Assembly (NCBI GenBank): GCA_033085395.1
Contig: JANQBS010000364.1
Span: 1-33,403, forward strand
Direction: 5' to 3'
Length of the DNA stretch: 33,403 bases
DNA from: Xanthoparmelia taractica
Lineage: Eukaryota > Ascomycota > Lecanoromycetes > Lecanorales > Parmeliaceae
Under the pieces are notes generated by a model that saw only the letters and a program-made list of their open reading frames with translations, had not been told where the DNA came from and did not search any database. Made by a program: the position numbers and the translations under genes. This document shows, in pieces, positions 31,963-33,403 of this stretch (its first letter is position 1; each line of letters begins with the position of its first letter).

Positions 31963-33210
31963 TTTAGAGAGAGTAAATATTAATTACATTTCGTTATAGT
32001 ATTTAATTTTCGATAATTTATATAGAAACGAAGATTATCGTTGATCTTTAGAATAAATAGAATTAATAACGAATAAGAAGTCTTACTAGAAGTAATAAAG
32101 CCCTTAAATAGATTATTTATTAGATATTCTTTAATCTTCTAAAGCTTATAGAAAGATATATAATAAACGCGACTCTAAGATGACTTAGAATTATTAATAA
32201 ACTCGATTTTATAATTATAAGGGCGATACGAAGAAAGCTAATTGACTTTAAAACGATTAAAGATATCTAGAAACTTCTAATACTTAGAAAAGAGTTACTT
32301 TTTAATATCGCTTAGATTTTAAATAGTAATCTTCACTAAAGAAAGACTAATTTCTTTCACTCTAGACTTAGTGTTATAAGCTATATCTCGATCGATATCT
32401 TTTATTAATATCGCGAATAATTAAGTTTTAAAGTACTTCGTTTACTTAATTAATATCGTAAAGAGAATAATAGCGATGCTATAAATAGAGAATAAATAAT
32501 TCTTAGACGTAGATTATAAGCGAGTGAGAATCTTTAATCGAGATTAAGTTAATTTAGAAGTCTTAATCGAGAATATCGATTTAATAAAGAAATAAGTTAT
32601 AGAAATAAAAGAAGTTTATAATAAATAATCTCGAAAGAGAATAGAGTCGTTACTTATATCTAGAAGTATATTAAAGCGATTTATTCATAATTTATCTAGA
32701 ATAATTATATATTATTTTAAATCCGCTATAAGTATTAAGATTAAAAGTTTCTTATATCTCGAAAAAATAAGATTTAAGTATATAACGTGCGTAATAGACT
32801 TTTTATTAAGTTATTCGTTATAGTCTTAAATTAGTCTAGACTTTATAAGAGAAATAAATTATATATTTAATAGCTAATAAATCTCGTAAATTAGACGTCT
32901 ATCAATAAACGCGTATTCGATAGTCTCGATATCGATAAGAATTTAAACGTGATAAACCTTCTCTTAAGAAGTTAGACTTTCTTGAATTAAAAACGATTTT
33001 AAGACGAATAGCTTACGTTAAGCCTCTTTTAGATTATATAAGAATAGAATCTCACCCTAATTCGTAACTATAAATAAGATTACGAGTTTTTCGAATCGAA
33101 TTATTTAGACTTCGATTTTATAAAATTCTCTTTATTCTAGCTTTTTATCTTATTAATTCGATAAAAAAATCGACATTTTAAATAAGCGAATAATAAGTGT
33201 CCCTTCTTAT

Positions 33211-33403
33211 TACGAGTCGGAAAGGTGTGGTATATTTGATGGTATGGGACTAGTTTTTCAAATACCATATCGAAAGGTATAAAATATCCCATACTCTCAT
33301 TGGGTTTTTAATAAATATATTACGTGACATTTTTTTATATTCTAAAAATACGTAAAAAGCTTAAGCGAACGCTTATATAATTATAAAATTCTATAAATAG
33401 ATT
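33211..33403. mobile_element. hAT-like MITE, copy 3 (inverted, cut by window end)
   Basis: Starts TACGAGTCGGAAAGGTGTGG and continues as the reverse complement of the right ends of the other two copies, so it lies in opposite orientation. 193 bases are visible; the remainder is beyond the window. The left flank is CTTCTTAT (33203-33210), which should recur at the other end. Confidence 0.88.

Larger units (their letters stand above)
28740..33200 (-). pseudogene. Gypsy D copy 2 pol relic with intact YLDD
   Basis: The minus strand carries the same domain order as copy 1. The RT palm motif VYLDDILIY is fully preserved at 31432-31443 (YLDD), unlike the other three RT relics here. The chromodomain-like end lies at about 28760-28940 (KFEDSKKVINKFHRQYL). 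MITEs at 30270-30545 and 31687-31962 interrupt the integrase/RNase H and RT regions. Right of about 32,940 the frame goes on into sequence not present in copy 1, probably gag/protease side, but it is not readable. Many stops remain, so the copy is inactive. Confidence 0.82.
28372..33403 (-). mobile_element. Gypsy D copy 2 (incomplete in window)
   Basis: Minus-strand direct repeat of copy 1, offset by about 4.1 kb. The 3' LTR is at 28372-28579 and the purine tract AAGGAAGGGGATAA (minus strand) at 28580-28593. The body extends beyond 33200 and includes sequence upstream of the protease (gag side) that copy 1 lacks. Two 276-bp MITEs interrupt it. The 5' LTR is not in the window. RIP is weaker than in copy 1, judged by retained C/G in aligned positions. 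Confidence 0.82.

Noticed and set aside
1..33403. Centromere or replication origin based on AT content
   Set aside because: The AT richness is explained by RIP of transposons; there is no independent evidence for either.

Overview
This window looks like AT-rich, repeat-only DNA from a filamentous ascomycete (Pezizomycotina). I see no host gene, tRNA, rRNA or CRISPR array. Over long stretches the dinucleotides CA and TG are nearly absent while CG, TC and GA remain. LTR pairs differ almost only by C/T and G/A transitions, and the stop codons in recognisable transposon frames sit where Gln (CAA/CAG) or Trp (TGG) is expected. That is the signature of repeat-induced point mutation (RIP) acting on CpA. 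The species cannot be named from this sequence.

Left third (1-9231): a complete Ty1/copia element (copia A, + strand) spans 621-9226. It has 124-bp LTRs, a 5-bp target duplication CTTTC, an initiator-tRNA-Met anticodon-type primer site and a purine tract. A piggyBac DNA transposon (about 789-2751, transposase on the - strand) lies inside its leader. The copia pol relic then runs integrase, reverse transcriptase (YVNN where YVDD is expected) and RNase H.

Middle (9232-24262): a degraded unclassified stretch carries a solo LTR (10681-10824, duplication GTTAG), a 13-bp tandem repeat and a 10-bp pyrimidine tandem repeat. A second copia element (copia B, - strand) is cut in two by a complete Ty3/gypsy chromovirus at 15270-22480 (162-bp LTRs, 94% identical, duplication AAAAT). 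The chromovirus has one continuous gag-pol frame of about 2,100 codons ending in a chromodomain. It is broken only by RIP-type stops, with its catalytic Asp/Glu changed to Asn/Lys. A 195-bp TA-flanked insert separates its polypurine tract from its 3' LTR.

Right third (24263-33403): a second chromovirus family lies on the - strand as two direct copies sharing the LTR at 28372-28579. The left copy seems to lack gag. The right copy keeps an intact YLDD in its RT and is interrupted by two 276-bp hAT-like MITEs with 8-bp target duplications. A third MITE in inverted orientation runs off the right end, and an element with a related terminus lies at the left edge.

The nesting and the uneven RIP damage give a relative chronology: copia B first, then the chromovirus in it, then the 195-bp insert; copia A, then piggyBac; gypsy D copy 2, then MITEs. 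The window reads as a graveyard of mobile elements in a heterochromatin-like AT isochore, not as a working gene cluster.
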